Positions 8,587 through 18,055 are shown, numbered from the stretch's first letter. The stretch: DNA of 64,000 nucleotides from DUQW01 sp050953825 (GCA_050953825.1 JBMNNF010000013.1:248001-312000); one strand, 5' to 3'. Numbers and translations are program-made. The notes: generated from the sequence alone by a model not told the origin.

Positions 8587-10074
8587 TTATTTTTTAGGTT
8601 TATTTCTTAAGTGTGGAAATAAGATAACGTCACGGACACTTTTAGTATCAGTTAACAACATAACTAGTCGATCAATTCCAATACCTAAGCCACCTGTTGG
8701 TGGTAGGCCGTATTCTAAAGCTTCAATGAAATCATAATCCATTTCGTTAGCTTCATCGTTTCCTTTTTCACGTTCAAGAAGTTGAGCTTCGAAACGTTCT
8801 TTTTGATCAATTGGATCGTTTAATTCACTATATGAATTAGCATATTCTGAACCAAGAATGAATAATTCGAAACGTTCAGTAAAATTAGGATTTTTTTCGC
8901 ATTTTTTAGCCAGTGGACTAATTTCGATTGGGTATTCATAAATAAATGTTGGTTGAACAATAGTTGGTTCAATGAATAAATCGAAGAATTCAGAAATAAT
9001 ATGACCCACAGTATAGTGCTTTTCAACTTCAATACCATGTTTTTTCGCTAATTTAGTCGCTTCTTCCAGTGACATTTCTTTAGAAAAATCAATTCCCGAT
9101 TTTTCTTTAATGGCATCAACCATAGTCATTCGTTTGAATGGTTTTTCAAAACTAATTTCAATACCGTCAAAAGTACAAGTAGTTGTCCCTAAAGCTTCTT
9201 TAGCAACCGAGACTAAACAGTCTTCAATTAAGTTCATCATATCAGTCATATCAGCATAAGCTAAATAAGCTTCAACGGTAGTGAATTCTGGATTATGAGT
9301 TGAATCCATGCCTTCATTTCGAAAGAGTCGACCAATTTCATAGACCGCTTCCATACCACCAACAATTAATTTTTTTAGGGGGATTTCAGTAGCAATTCTT
9401 AAATAGAATTCCATATCTAAAGTATTATGATGAGTTATGAATGGTCTAGCAGCCGCTCCTCCTAAAACCGATTGTAATACTGGAGTCTCTACTTCCACAA
9501 ATCCTCTTGAATCAAAGAAGTGTTGAAAGGCTCTAATGATTTTTGGTCTTAAATAAGCGACACGACGGGCTTCTTCATTAGTAATTAAATCAAGATATCT
9601 TTTTCTTCTAGTTTCTTCAACATCTTGAAGACCATGATATTTTTCAGGTAATGGTTTTAAAGCTTTGGTTAAGTGGGTGTATTTAGTTACGTGAACACTT
9701 AATTCACCAGTATTAGTTCTAAATAAGAAACCTTCAACACCAATAATATCGCCTAGATCTGATAGTTTCCAAACTTTAGCTTCAAGTTCACTAATTGAAT
9801 CAGTTCTGACATAAATTTGGATTCTTCCGGCACGATCTTGAATATGCATAAAACCAGCTTTACCTTGTCCACGTTTTAAGACAATTCGACCCGCCATTCT
9901 AATATTGATATTTAAATCGGCTAATTCCTCTTTGGTTTTGTCACCGAAAGCTCGAAAGATCTCATCGGAGTGAGTTGTTACATCATAACGGTGACCAAAA
10001 GGACGAACGCCTAGTTCTTTTAATTGTTCAACCTTTTGTCTTCTAATTATTTCTTGATCGGTTAAATTCTCCAT
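8587..10074 (-). CDS. lysS: Lysyl-tRNA synthetase, class II
   Basis: Charges tRNA-Lys with lysine in the cytosol. The 495 residues match bacterial LysS. The N-terminal OB-fold anticodon-binding domain covers about 50-150 (VLKRGQGKAGFMHIQD), followed by the class II catalytic core: motif 1 near PIIRAFQHFFDSRGFVEVETP, motif 2 around FRNEGMDSTHNPEFTTVE, and motif 3 GLGIGIDRLVML near the C-terminus. Start ATG 10074 follows AAGAGG. It lies one base downstream of rqcP at the end of the tilS operon, as in Bacillus-like genomes. No clear terminator follows before 8494. Confidence 0.98.
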   Translation of the reverse strand: MENLTDQEIIRRQKVEQLKELGVRPFGHRYDVTTHSDEIFRAFGDKTKEELADLNINIRMAGRIVLKRGQGKAGFMHIQDRAGRIQIYVRTDSISELEAKVWKLSDLGDIIGVEGFLFRTNTGELSVHVTKYTHLTKALKPLPEKYHGLQDVEETRRKRYLDLITNEEARRVAYLRPKIIRAFQHFFDSRGFVEVETPVLQSVLGGAAARPFITHHNTLDMEFYLRIATEIPLKKLIVGGMEAVYEIGRLFRNEGMDSTHNPEFTTVEAYLAYADMTDMMNLIEDCLVSVAKEALGTTTCTFDGIEISFEKPFKRMTMVDAIKEKSGIDFSKEMSLEEATKLAKKHGIEVEKHYTVGHIISEFFDLFIEPTIVQPTFIYEYPIEISPLAKKCEKNPNFTERFELFILGSEYANSYSELNDPIDQKERFEAQLLEREKGNDEANEMDYDFIEALEYGLPPTGGLGIGIDRLVMLLTDTKSVRDVILFPHLRNKPKK

Positions 10075-10075
10075 T

Positions 10076-10315
10076 TTAAAACCTCTTTTCTTCTTTTAAA
10101 ATAATAAACATTTCTTCATTTTGATTTAGAGATAAGACTTTAATTTCTCTGATTTTTGTACCTAAAGCGACCTTTAAAATATCACCAATATCAACAGAAG
10201 AAGATGGCTTGGCCACCTTCCCATTAATTGAAATTAAATTGTTATCTGCAGCTTCTTTAGCGACAGTTCTTCGTTTAATTAATCGTGATAACTTTAAAAA
10301 TTTATCTAATCTCAT
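10076..10315 (-). CDS. rqcP: S4-domain ribosome quality control protein RqcP (YabO)
   Basis: A 79-residue protein that is little more than one S4 RNA-binding domain, opening MRLDKFLKLSRLIKRR and with VAKPSSSVDIGDILKV. RqcP binds the obstructed 50S subunit and helps RqcH add alanine tails to stalled nascent chains. Size and opening match RqcP, and it lies between ftsH and lysS, close to its usual neighbourhood. The start overlaps the ftsH stop by one base. The related Hsp15 is longer at the C-terminus, so RqcP is preferred. Confidence 0.9.
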   Translation of the reverse strand: MRLDKFLKLSRLIKRRTVAKEAADNNLISINGKVAKPSSSVDIGDILKVALGTKIREIKVLSLNQNEEMFIILKEEKRF

Positions 10316-12354
10316 TAATCTTCTTTTATTTCAGGTGGTTCTTTACTAACAGTTTCGGTTTCTTCAGATGAAGTTTCTTTTGGTTCTTCAACAACCGCTT
10401 CAACTATTTGTTGCTCATCATCGTAGTGTTTTAAACCACCAGTTTCTTTAATTTCCATAATATCGTTGTAGTTAAGTGTTTCAACAAGCAATAAGTATTT
10501 AGCAATATTATCTAATAAATCACGATTTTCTGAAATAACTTTAGTGGCGTGTTGGTGACAAGATTCGATAATTTTTCTTACTTCTTGGTCAATTTCATGA
10601 GCGACTTTATCTGAGAAGTTTTTCTCTTTTAAGTAGTCTCTTCCTAAGAAGACACTACCTGATTGTTGTTCATATTGAATCGGTCCTAAATCACTCATAC
10701 CATATTCTGTTACCATCGCTCTAGCAATTCGAGTGGCTTGTTGGAAGTCATTATAGGCTCCGTTAGTTACCGTATCAAAAACAATTTCTTCAGCGACTCT
10801 ACCACCTAAGAAACTAGTAATAGTGGCCATTAATTGATCTTTAGTATTTAAGAAAGTTTCTTCTTTAGGGACCATTAAGTTATAACCACCAGCGCGGCCA
10901 CGTGGGATAATGGTAACTTTTTGAACAACGTTAGCGTGTTCAACAAGTAAACCAATAACGGCGTGTCCCGCTTCGTGATAAGCGACAGTTCGTCTTTCAG
11001 TTTCACTATATTTTCGAGATTTTTTAGCTGGTCCCATTAAAACACGATCGATTCCCTCGTCAATATCTTTCATTGAAATAACTTTACGGTTATCTCTAGC
11101 GGCGAGAAGTGCCGCTTCATTTAATAAGTTTTCAATATCAGCACCACTAAATCCAGGTGTCCGGTGAGCGACAGATTTTAAGTTTAAATTTGGTTCTAAT
11201 TTTTTATTGCGAGCATGAACCGCAAGAATTTGGGCTCTCGCTTTAACGTCAGGTAAGTGCATTGTAATTTGTCTATCAAAACGACCAGGACGAAGTAGCG
11301 CTGGGTCTAAAACGTCTGGGCGGTTAGTTGCTGCAATGACGATAATACCTAAGTTAGGATTAAACCCATCCATTTCGACTAATAATTGGTTTAGTGTTTG
11401 TTCTCTTTCGTCATGTCCACCACCTAAACCAGCACCACGTTGACGACCAACAGCATCAATTTCATCAATAAAGATAATACAAGGAGCATTTTCAGTAGCT
11501 ACTTTAAATAAGTCTCTTACTCTTGAAGCCCCAACCCCAACAAACATTTCAACGAAATCAGATCCCGAAATCGTAAAGAAAGGAACGCTGGCTTCACCAG
11601 CAACTGCCTTAGCAATTAATGTTTTACCAGTACCAGGAGGTCCGACTAATAAGACTCCTTTAGGAATTCTAGCACCGATTTCTTGATATTTTTTTGGATT
11701 TTTCAAGAAATCGACAACTTCAGCTAATTCAACTTTTTCTTCATCAGCACCAGCAACATCATCAAAAGTAACAGTTCTCTTTTTAGCAACTCGAGCTCGG
11801 CTCTTAGCAAAATCGAAAGCTTTGTTGTTTTGGTTTGCTGCGTTGCGGTAAACTAAAAAAATCATTAATCCAATCGCAATCCATGGTAGTAAGTTTAATA
11901 GTACTGACCAGAAAGTAACATTGCTATAAGGAGTAATTCCACTATAATGAATTTTAGCTGCAGCTCCGTTGGCATTATTATAAGCGTCAATTCGTTGAAT
12001 TAAGTTATCGACTCGTGCTTGGGTTTCGCCATTGGTAATGGCAAAGCCTGAGCCCTTGCTATATTCTGGTGAATATTGAAAGTCTTTTGAGAAATGACCT
12101 GAAATAGTATATCCATTCATAATATTTCCACTAACTGGTTTAATTTGAATATTAGCAATTTTACCAGCTTCATTAGGATCGCCAGTTCCTTCAATAATCA
12201 TGTTTTCAATTTCTAAATAGGTAATTTCAACGACTCTTGGTTTAAAAGCGTCACGAATGAAAAAGAATACCCCAATCATTAACGCAATCATAATAATGAT
12301 TACGAGAAAATCGGGTTTTCGACGTGGCGCTACAGGTTTATCTTGTTTCTGCAT
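10315..12354 (-). CDS. ftsH: ATP-dependent zinc metalloprotease FtsH
   Basis: Membrane-bound AAA+ protease that degrades short-lived and misassembled proteins. The product of about 680 residues has two N-terminal helices (about 18-35 and 150-170) around an extracytoplasmic domain, an AAA module with Walker A GPPGTGKT, Walker B IIFIDEIDAVG and the second region of homology ATNRPDVLDPALLRPGRFD, and a peptidase domain with zinc site HEAGH. The C-terminal tail is rich in Glu. The gene opens ATGATG; the second ATG (12354) is six bases from the SD GAGGTG, the first (12357) three, so the second is preferred. It lies directly after hpt, as in B. subtilis. Confidence 0.97.
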   Translation of the reverse strand: MQKQDKPVAPRRKPDFLVIIIMIALMIGVFFFIRDAFKPRVVEITYLEIENMIIEGTGDPNEAGKIANIQIKPVSGNIMNGYTISGHFSKDFQYSPEYSKGSGFAITNGETQARVDNLIQRIDAYNNANGAAAKIHYSGITPYSNVTFWSVLLNLLPWIAIGLMIFLVYRNAANQNNKAFDFAKSRARVAKKRTVTFDDVAGADEEKVELAEVVDFLKNPKKYQEIGARIPKGVLLVGPPGTGKTLIAKAVAGEASVPFFTISGSDFVEMFVGVGASRVRDLFKVATENAPCIIFIDEIDAVGRQRGAGLGGGHDEREQTLNQLLVEMDGFNPNLGIIVIAATNRPDVLDPALLRPGRFDRQITMHLPDVKARAQILAVHARNKKLEPNLNLKSVAHRTPGFSGADIENLLNEAALLAARDNRKVISMKDIDEGIDRVLMGPAKKSRKYSETERRTVAYHEAGHAVIGLLVEHANVVQKVTIIPRGRAGGYNLMVPKEETFLNTKDQLMATITSFLGGRVAEEIVFDTVTNGAYNDFQQATRIARAMVTEYGMSDLGPIQYEQQSGSVFLGRDYLKEKNFSDKVAHEIDQEVRKIIESCHQHATKVISENRDLLDNIAKYLLLVETLNYNDIMEIKETGGLKHYDDEQQIVEAVVEEPKETSSEETETVSKEPPEIKED

Positions 12355-12364
12355 CATTTACACC

Positions 12365-12901
12365 TCATTTTTGATACGCGGCCGGCTTTAATACGCCAAT
12401 ATATGGAAGATTTCGATATTTTTCATTATAATCAAGTCCGTATCCAACAACGAATTCGTTTGGAACTTTTGTTCCAATGTAATCAGGATCACATTCTATA
12501 ATTCTTCCTTCTGGCTTGTCGAGTAAAGTCACAATTTTTACGCTTCTAGCACCGCGATGTAGTAATAATTTTTTCACAGTAGTAAGAGTAGTTCCGGTAT
12601 CAACAATATCTTCAGCGATTAAAACGTCTCTATCTTTGATAGATTCGTTTAAATCTAGACGAATTTTGATGTCTCCAGAAGATTGTGTTCCTTGGTAACT
12701 ACTTACTGCTAAGTAGTCAACATCTAATTTTAATTCAATATGTCGAATTAAGTCGGCCATAAATGGGTTGCACCCTTTTAATAGTCCAACTACAACTAAA
12801 TCTTTTCCTTGGTAGTCTTTGGTAATTTCTGCACCTAAACGTGCACAAATTTCTTTGATTTCTTGTTCAGAAATTAATACTTTTAAAATATCATTATTCA
12901 T
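12365..12901 (-). CDS. hpt: Hypoxanthine phosphoribosyltransferase
   Basis: Salvages hypoxanthine and guanine to IMP and GMP using PRPP. The 178-residue protein has the PRPP-binding motif VLIAEDIVDTGTT and the loop SSYQGTQSSGD. An in-frame ATG at 12916 exists, but ATG 12901 follows the SD GGGGG by eight bases, so it is taken as the start. The gene overlaps the end of tilS by eight bases. The tilS-hpt-ftsH order is conserved in Firmicutes. Confidence 0.96.
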   Translation of the reverse strand: MNNDILKVLISEQEIKEICARLGAEITKDYQGKDLVVVGLLKGCNPFMADLIRHIELKLDVDYLAVSSYQGTQSSGDIKIRLDLNESIKDRDVLIAEDIVDTGTTLTTVKKLLLHRGARSVKIVTLLDKPEGRIIECDPDYIGTKVPNEFVVGYGLDYNEKYRNLPYIGVLKPAAYQK

Positions 12902-14189
12902 TGTTTTTACCCCCATAATAAGTGATATATAGTGATTTGCCAGTCCCCAAATTTTGGTTTATATAGTAATTAGGAATCCATAAGATTCGATCTTGATTAT
13001 CGGTAATAATCCATAAGTTTTGTCTTTCTTCCATTGGAAGTTTTTCATCAATTAGCAATTTTTTAAGTTTTTTATGACCATAATCATATTCCAAAACATC
13101 GCCATCTAATCTATTTCTAGCCCATAATGGAAATTCCATTTGATCATAGGAGATTTCAACTTGTAAGGAATCAGTATTGATTTTTTTACTTGAATAAGAG
13201 AATTCATCTAGATGTACCTTACTTTTAGTATCTGATTCTTTAATTTTAATCTTTTTAAAATAAAATTCAGAGGCAGGTTTTATTTCTGCCTTTTCGTAAA
13301 ATTTAACTAGTTGTAAGGAATTTGATAAGTTTATGGTTTGGTTTGGTTTTTTAGAAAGTAAAACATCTCTAATTTTTTCAACCAACCGATAATTTAGGTT
13401 AACGTTGTTAGTTTCAAGAAAATAGGCAATAACATCATCTTGAACCGCTTGTGATAACAATTTAAATTTAGGAATATCTATATTATCGTTTCCGTTTAAA
13501 TATTCAAGTGTTTGTGATCTAATTGCATCATAGGCAGCAATTAGTTGAAGATTATATTGTTTGACCACTTGTAGTAAGTTAGGATTTTCTTGTTTCATAA
13601 TTGGAACTAAAGTTAACCGATACCGATTCCGTAAATACTCGGTTGTATAATTACTTTCATCTTCCATATATGGTACATTATGTCTTTTGGCGTAATCAAT
13701 TAAATCTTCCTTACTATAATAGAGAAGTGGTTTGACATAAATAAATTGGCCCATTTGATTTACTTGTCTCATTCCGGCATATCCTAAGATATTAGAGCCT
13801 CTAGTCAAGTTCATTAAAATAGTTTCTAGTAAATCATCTAAATGATGGGCTGTTAAAATATATGGTGTATCAAGCCTTGAAGCGACCTCTTCAAGATGAC
13901 GATGTCTTAACATTCTAGCTCGGTTTTGAAAATCAGAAGAATTAATAGTTAATTTAAAATAGTTATATGGTAAGAGATAGGTGTCACAATAATCTTGAAC
14001 TAATTTAGCTTCTTCATATGAGTTAACTCGTTTTTGGTGATTAAAGTGTACCACGACAACATTTAGTTTCATTCTACGTAAAAAATCTAACATGACCATG
14101 GAGTCAACGCCGCCACTTACTGCAAGAACTAGTGGTTTTGTTAAATCAATCGAAATTTCTTGATGAAATTGTCGGGAAAATTTGCGCAT
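12894..14189 (-). CDS. tilS: tRNA(Ile)-lysidine synthase
   Basis: Converts C34 of the CAU-anticodon tRNA-Ile to lysidine, using ATP and lysine, so that AUA is read as Ile. The 431 residues begin with the PP-loop ATPase motif VSGGVDSMVML, followed by TAHHLDDLLETILMNL, a linker domain, and the TilS C-terminal domain. The start is ATG 14189; the upstream in-frame GTG (14198) lies in the SD AGGTG. It is the first gene of the operon running to lysS. Confidence 0.95.
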   Translation of the reverse strand: MRKFSRQFHQEISIDLTKPLVLAVSGGVDSMVMLDFLRRMKLNVVVVHFNHQKRVNSYEEAKLVQDYCDTYLLPYNYFKLTINSSDFQNRARMLRHRHLEEVASRLDTPYILTAHHLDDLLETILMNLTRGSNILGYAGMRQVNQMGQFIYVKPLLYYSKEDLIDYAKRHNVPYMEDESNYTTEYLRNRYRLTLVPIMKQENPNLLQVVKQYNLQLIAAYDAIRSQTLEYLNGNDNIDIPKFKLLSQAVQDDVIAYFLETNNVNLNYRLVEKIRDVLLSKKPNQTINLSNSLQLVKFYEKAEIKPASEFYFKKIKIKESDTKSKVHLDEFSYSSKKINTDSLQVEISYDQMEFPLWARNRLDGDVLEYDYGHKKLKKLLIDEKLPMEERQNLWIITDNQDRILWIPNYYINQNLGTGKSLYITYYGGKNNE

Positions 14190-14215
14190 TAAATTCACCT
14201 AGTCTTTCTTAAATA

Positions 14216-14231
14216 ATTATAACATATTATA
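14216..14231 (-). promoter_or_regulatory. Putative -10 boxes of the tilS operon
   Basis: Read on the minus strand, two TATAAT boxes (14231-14226 and 14221-14216) lie 27-42 bases before tilS. A TTGTCT sits upstream of the first with a 19-base spacer, longer than ideal. Which box is used is unclear. Confidence 0.5.
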
Positions 14232-14278
14232 ATTAAAGAAGTGAATATAAAGACAAAATCGAAAAATAAATAAAGTAA

Positions 14279-14320
14279 TAAAAAAGTAATTCCTCTTAAG
14301 ATAAGAAACAGAATTACTTC
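14279..14320 (-). terminator. Terminator of the amino acid ABC operon
   Basis: Arms AAGTAATTC (14284-14292) and GAATTACTT (14311-14319). On the minus strand the stem is followed by TTTTTATTA, closing the importer operon. Confidence 0.85.
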
Positions 14321-14333
14321 TTTAAAAATGTGG

Positions 14334-15068
14334 TTATTCTAAAAATTGTTTTAAGAAAAGTTTAGTTTTTTCGGATTTAGGATGTTTAACAATTTCTTTA
14401 GGACTGTTGATTTCTTCAATCTTGCCATCAGCAATAAAGACAATTCGATTAGAAATTTTTAAAACAAATGATAATTCATGACTAACAATTACCATTGTCA
14501 TTCCCTTTTTAGCCAAGTTAGTCATAACTTGTAAAACCTCATGGGTCATCTCAGGATCAAGGGCACTAGTTGGTTCATCAAATAACATAATTTCTGGATC
14601 CATCATTAAGGCTCTAGCGATGGCGACTCGTTGTTTTTGACCGCCTGATAAAACTTCAACTCGGGTGTTAATAAAATCTTGCATATTAACTTCTTGGAGC
14701 AATTTAATAGCCTTATTAGTTGCCTCTTGTCGTGACATTTTTAAGAGTTTTATTGGTGCCAAAATTAAATTTTGTAAAACTGTTTTTTGATTAAATAAAT
14801 TGAAGTTTTGGAAAACCATCCCCATCTTCATTCTCAACTTATTTAAATCAGTTTTTGGATCAATTAAATTTTCACCTTCAAAATAAACATTTCCTGAATC
14901 GGGTTCGTTTAATAAATTTAGGCAACGAAGAAGCGTTGTTTTTCCACCACCAGAAGGGCCAATAATACTCATCACTTCACCTTGATGAACATCCAATGAA
15001 ACATCATTTAATACTTGATTATCACCAAAACTTTTACATAGATTTTCGACTCTAATAATTTTATTCAA
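14334..15068 (-). CDS. Polar amino acid ABC importer, ATPase (probable lysine uptake)
   Basis: A 244-residue ABC ATPase of the GlnQ/HisP type with Walker A GPSGGGKTT, signature LSGGQKQR, Walker B IMLFDEPTSALD and H-loop VSHE. It powers the permease encoded just upstream. The start is TTG at 15068, seven bases after a GGAGGG SD and overlapping the permease end. Family membership says polar amino acid uptake; the lysine riboswitch ahead of the operon points to lysine. Confidence 0.95.
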   Translation of the reverse strand: MNKIIRVENLCKSFGDNQVLNDVSLDVHQGEVMSIIGPSGGGKTTLLRCLNLLNEPDSGNVYFEGENLIDPKTDLNKLRMKMGMVFQNFNLFNQKTVLQNLILAPIKLLKMSRQEATNKAIKLLQEVNMQDFINTRVEVLSGGQKQRVAIARALMMDPEIMLFDEPTSALDPEMTHEVLQVMTNLAKKGMTMVIVSHELSFVLKISNRIVFIADGKIEEINSPKEIVKHPKSEKTKLFLKQFLE

Positions 15069-15813
15069 TGACTAACCCTCCCTTCGTTCTTTTACTTTCT
15101 AAAAATTTAATTAATCGAGAAGTAACCACCGTTAAAATTAAATAAATAATTGCGACAATTATGAAAGTTTCAACCTTTCGATAATTGCCTGATGAGGCCG
15201 CATTTCCCGCATTATATAAATCCATAACCCCAATTGCGAATAAGACGGAAGAGTCTTTCAGATTAACGATAAATTCATTGCCGATAGATGGTAATGAATT
15301 TTTAATTGCCTGTGGATAAACAATGAAAATTTTCGCCTGTAAATTGGAAAAACCTAAACTTCTTGCCGCTTCTTGTTGGCCTGGATCAATGGCATTAATT
15401 CCGCTGCGAATAATTTCAGCAATATAGGCGGCAGTATTAAAAGTAATAATTAATAATCCAGCAAATAACGGAGTCCAAATATTATTATTGGCATATGGTG
15501 CAATCCCATAGAAGATAATAATCGCTTGAACAATCATCGGAGTTCCTCTAACAACTGAGATATAAGCGCTAGCAAAATGATTACCGATTTTCTTAAAAAC
15601 TTTTTTAGCTGTATGATCTCTTTTTTTATCAATTTTTAGGGTTTTTAAATATAAGAAAATAAATGAGATAAAAAAACCGCCAATAGTGCCAACTAACGCT
15701 AAAAGAAGTGTCGTTCCTAAACCACGCAAAAGAACTTCCCAGAAGTTATATAATAAGTACCAAATGGTTTTTAAAAATTCATTTTTTGCTGGTAATTCCA
15801 TTAAAATTATCAT
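15061..15813 (-). CDS. Polar amino acid ABC importer, permease (probable lysine uptake)
   Basis: A 250-residue permease of the HisMQ family with about five membrane segments and the EAA loop QEAARSLGFSNLQAK that docks on the ATPase. The ATG overlaps the TGA of the binding-protein gene (ATGA), so translation is probably coupled; no separate SD is seen. It is one permease only, so it probably works as a homodimer. Lysine is inferred from the upstream riboswitch. Confidence 0.94.
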   Translation of the reverse strand: MIILMELPAKNEFLKTIWYLLYNFWEVLLRGLGTTLLLALVGTIGGFFISFIFLYLKTLKIDKKRDHTAKKVFKKIGNHFASAYISVVRGTPMIVQAIIIFYGIAPYANNNIWTPLFAGLLIITFNTAAYIAEIIRSGINAIDPGQQEAARSLGFSNLQAKIFIVYPQAIKNSLPSIGNEFIVNLKDSSVLFAIGVMDLYNAGNAASSGNYRKVETFIIVAIIYLILTVVTSRLIKFLESKRTKGGLVIE

Positions 15814-16637
15814 TGTTGACGAGTAATTGCCGCGACCATAAGTTCTTCGCGTCTTTCTTGAGTAATTGTCGCTAAGATTTCATCGACTCTTCGTTTTAAT
15901 TCGTGATTATTCAAGGTCATACCGATGCTAACGATAACTAATTTAGTATCAATTTCAAAGCCTTGGCCTTCAGGAAAACGAATAAACGTTAAATTGTTAT
16001 TAAGTCTAGTCATACTTTCAGCAACTGGTAATTCAGCAATCACAATATCAGCAGTTCCACTAGTTAAAGCTAATTGAAGAGCGGTATAATCTTCTAATGC
16101 GGTTTGAGCAATAGTTCCTGGTAATTGTGAGGCTAATCCTTCATATATGGTTCCAAGTTGAGCCACCACTTTAGCACCAGAAAAATCATTTAACGTTTTA
16201 TTTTCTCCATTAAAACTAGAATCTTTTCTTAAAAGTAATACTGGTTCAGCACGATAATATTCATTAGAGAATAATAATGATTTTTCTCTTTCAGCTGTTG
16301 GTGTCATCCCAGCCAGTAATAAATCTATTTGACCAGAATCAACTGCTGGAGGTAATCCGTCCCAAGCGATCGCTTTAATGACTAAGGTTTTATTTAATTG
16401 TCTAGCAATTTCTTTAGCAATTTGAACATCATATCCATCAGCAAACATATTTGTTCCATCAATTGGATGAGTAAATTCGGTGCTGACTGAGGTTGACCAA
16501 TTATATGGAGCATAATCGGCCTCCATTCCCACGATAATAGTATCATCATTTTCAAAATCATATGGTTCAATTCCACCACATGCCGTTAAACTGATAGTAC
16601 TTAAGACTACCAAAAGTAATAAAAATAATTTACGCAT
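15810..16637 (-). CDS. Amino acid ABC importer, substrate-binding lipoprotein (probable lysine-binding)
   Basis: A 275-residue type 3 solute-binding protein. The N-terminus MRKLFLLLLVVLSTISLTAC is a lipoprotein signal with the acylated Cys at residue 20. The fold landmarks include GMEADYAPYNW near the start, GYDVQIAKEIA, and DLLLAGMTPTAEREKSLLFS. It captures the amino acid outside the membrane for the two downstream gene products. The ATG 16637 follows AAAGGAG. It is the first gene after the riboswitch and terminator. Confidence 0.95.
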   Translation of the reverse strand: MRKLFLLLLVVLSTISLTACGGIEPYDFENDDTIIVGMEADYAPYNWSTSVSTEFTHPIDGTNMFADGYDVQIAKEIARQLNKTLVIKAIAWDGLPPAVDSGQIDLLLAGMTPTAEREKSLLFSNEYYRAEPVLLLRKDSSFNGENKTLNDFSGAKVVAQLGTIYEGLASQLPGTIAQTALEDYTALQLALTSGTADIVIAELPVAESMTRLNNNLTFIRFPEGQGFEIDTKLVIVSIGMTLNNHELKRRVDEILATITQERREELMVAAITRQQ

Positions 16638-16662
16638 TTTTTCATGCTCCTTTCTAGTAAAT

Positions 16663-16683
16663 AAAAAAGCATCCGGAGATGCT
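16663..16683 (-). terminator. Riboswitch-controlled intrinsic terminator
   Basis: On the minus strand, stem AGCATC (16683-16678) and GATGCT (16673-16668) around a four-base loop, followed by TTTTTTATT. It lies between the lysine aptamer and the binding-protein gene, so lysine binding probably favours this hairpin and stops transcription. Confidence 0.85.
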
Positions 16684-16690
16684 CAATTAA

Positions 16691-16864
16691 CTAGAAAGTC
16701 ATTCGCAAGCTCCTCTACATTATCTGTAGGAGTGTTACAAGTATTTCTTGTAACCCCATAATAATCTTGCGCCCAAGATTATTATTCGGCGATGGTTGCC
16801 TTTCATACTTGTCACAGTCTGCCGACTCTAAGTATTACTTTTCTGCATCGCTACCTCTATCTAA
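16691..16864 (-). ncRNA. Lysine riboswitch (L box) aptamer
   Basis: Read on the minus strand, the leader shows the order of conserved segments of the L box: AGAGGTAGCGATGC after the P1 strand, then AGTA, then GAAAGGCAACC, then the core ATCGCCGAA, followed by strong hairpins (one pairing AATAATCTTG with CAAGATTATT, one pairing GTTACAAG with CTTGTAAC). The closing helix P1 pairs TTAGATAG (16864-16857) with CTTTCTAG (16698-16691) with one mismatch and one G-U pair. The length of 174 bases fits the family. A promoter lies upstream and a terminator downstream. The call is from remembered consensus; no covariance search was run. Confidence 0.88.
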
Positions 16865-16883
16865 CGCTTTTTTATTTAAATTT

Positions 16884-16912
16884 ATCTTAACAGCATTTTA
16901 AAAATTAGTCAA
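16884..16912 (-). promoter_or_regulatory. Promoter of the lysine-riboswitch operon
   Basis: On the minus strand TTGACT (16912-16907), a 17-base spacer, and TAAGAT (16889-16884). It places the transcription start about ten bases before the aptamer. Confidence 0.8.
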
Positions 16913-16943
16913 CTAAAGTGTATTTTAACTTTGATAAAAAAGA

Positions 16944-17948
16944 TTATTTTAGGTGTTCTTTGATGATTTTTTCAAAAACATCAGCAATTTTAACCATTCC
17001 ATAGTCATTAGGATGAACTCCGTCAGTCGTAATTTCTAAATCGTCACTTAATTTTTGATGGATATCGATAAAAATAACGTCTTTACTATTGGATAAAGAT
17101 TTAAAATAGTTATCATAGCTTTCTTTTTTAAGTTTTTCTTCTTTGTTAATACGATCTTTATTAAAAGGAATCCGATTAGTTACGATTACTTTAGTATGTG
17201 GCTGTTGGTTTTTAAAAGTATCAATAAATAATTCTAATCTTTTTAAGATGGTAATATCAGTGGCATTCGCCTCACTATCAATTATAAATAAATCAACTTG
17301 TCTTTTTCCTAAAATAGCGGCAATTTCTTTTTCATTATGAGCATTACCATTAAAACCATAGTTTAAAATTTCAATATTTAAACGTCTCGTTAAAATATTG
17401 GAATAACTCATTCCTGGTCGGCTCGCACAAGCTCCATGTAAAATCGATGTTCCATACATCATTACTTTCTTTTTAGTCTCTTTTATTGGGACCACAACAC
17501 TATTTTGATCAAATGAAAGAGTTAATGTTTCAACTGCCACGAAAAGTGGCAGGTTTAGGATGAATTTTCTCATTTCATTTGAATCAAATTCAACTAAAAT
17601 TGTATCATATGAATTTTGGTTAAGTTCAGGACGACTGACTCCACAAAAAACGTATTCGTTTTTCATATTATCAAAAACATATAAATCGATTCCCATTTGA
17701 CCAATAGGAGATGAATTAGTCATACTAAAAATTTTGTTAAATTGGATTGATGCGGCAATAATTTTAGAGTCTGTCGCAAAATGGGCTTGAATTCCTGATG
17801 ATTCTTGAGCTAATTCATAAACTCTGGGTGACACATCTTTGATTGAGTTAAGTTCATTGTCAGTAAATCTTTTAAAACCGGGATCGGTTAATGCGGTTGA
17901 ACCAAATAAGGCAAAGTGATTATTATCTTTTAAATTTATCATTTTCAT
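16944..17948 (-). CDS. SGNH/GDSL-type hydrolase, cytosolic
   Basis: A 334-residue protein with an N-terminal beta-rich domain (about 1-150) and a C-terminal SGNH domain. Block I is MYGTSILHGA (catalytic Ser in GTS), the Gly/Asn blocks appear as GFNGNAH, and block V is DGVHPNDYG with the catalytic Asp and His. This two-domain form is typical of acyl or carbohydrate esterases. No signal peptide is present. ATG 17948 follows AGGAGA by eight bases. Natural substrate unknown; it stands alone and is divergent from maf. Confidence 0.85.
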   Translation of the reverse strand: MKMINLKDNNHFALFGSTALTDPGFKRFTDNELNSIKDVSPRVYELAQESSGIQAHFATDSKIIAASIQFNKIFSMTNSSPIGQMGIDLYVFDNMKNEYVFCGVSRPELNQNSYDTILVEFDSNEMRKFILNLPLFVAVETLTLSFDQNSVVVPIKETKKKVMMYGTSILHGACASRPGMSYSNILTRRLNIEILNYGFNGNAHNEKEIAAILGKRQVDLFIIDSEANATDITILKRLELFIDTFKNQQPHTKVIVTNRIPFNKDRINKEEKLKKESYDNYFKSLSNSKDVIFIDIHQKLSDDLEITTDGVHPNDYGMVKIADVFEKIIKEHLK

Positions 17949-18055
17949 ATTTACTATCTCCTAACTAAGGTATGATATCGTAATCTTTTATTACAATATT
18001 AGTATATCAAAAATTCTTCTTAATTTTTCCAAATATTAAGTTTATAGAATATAAA

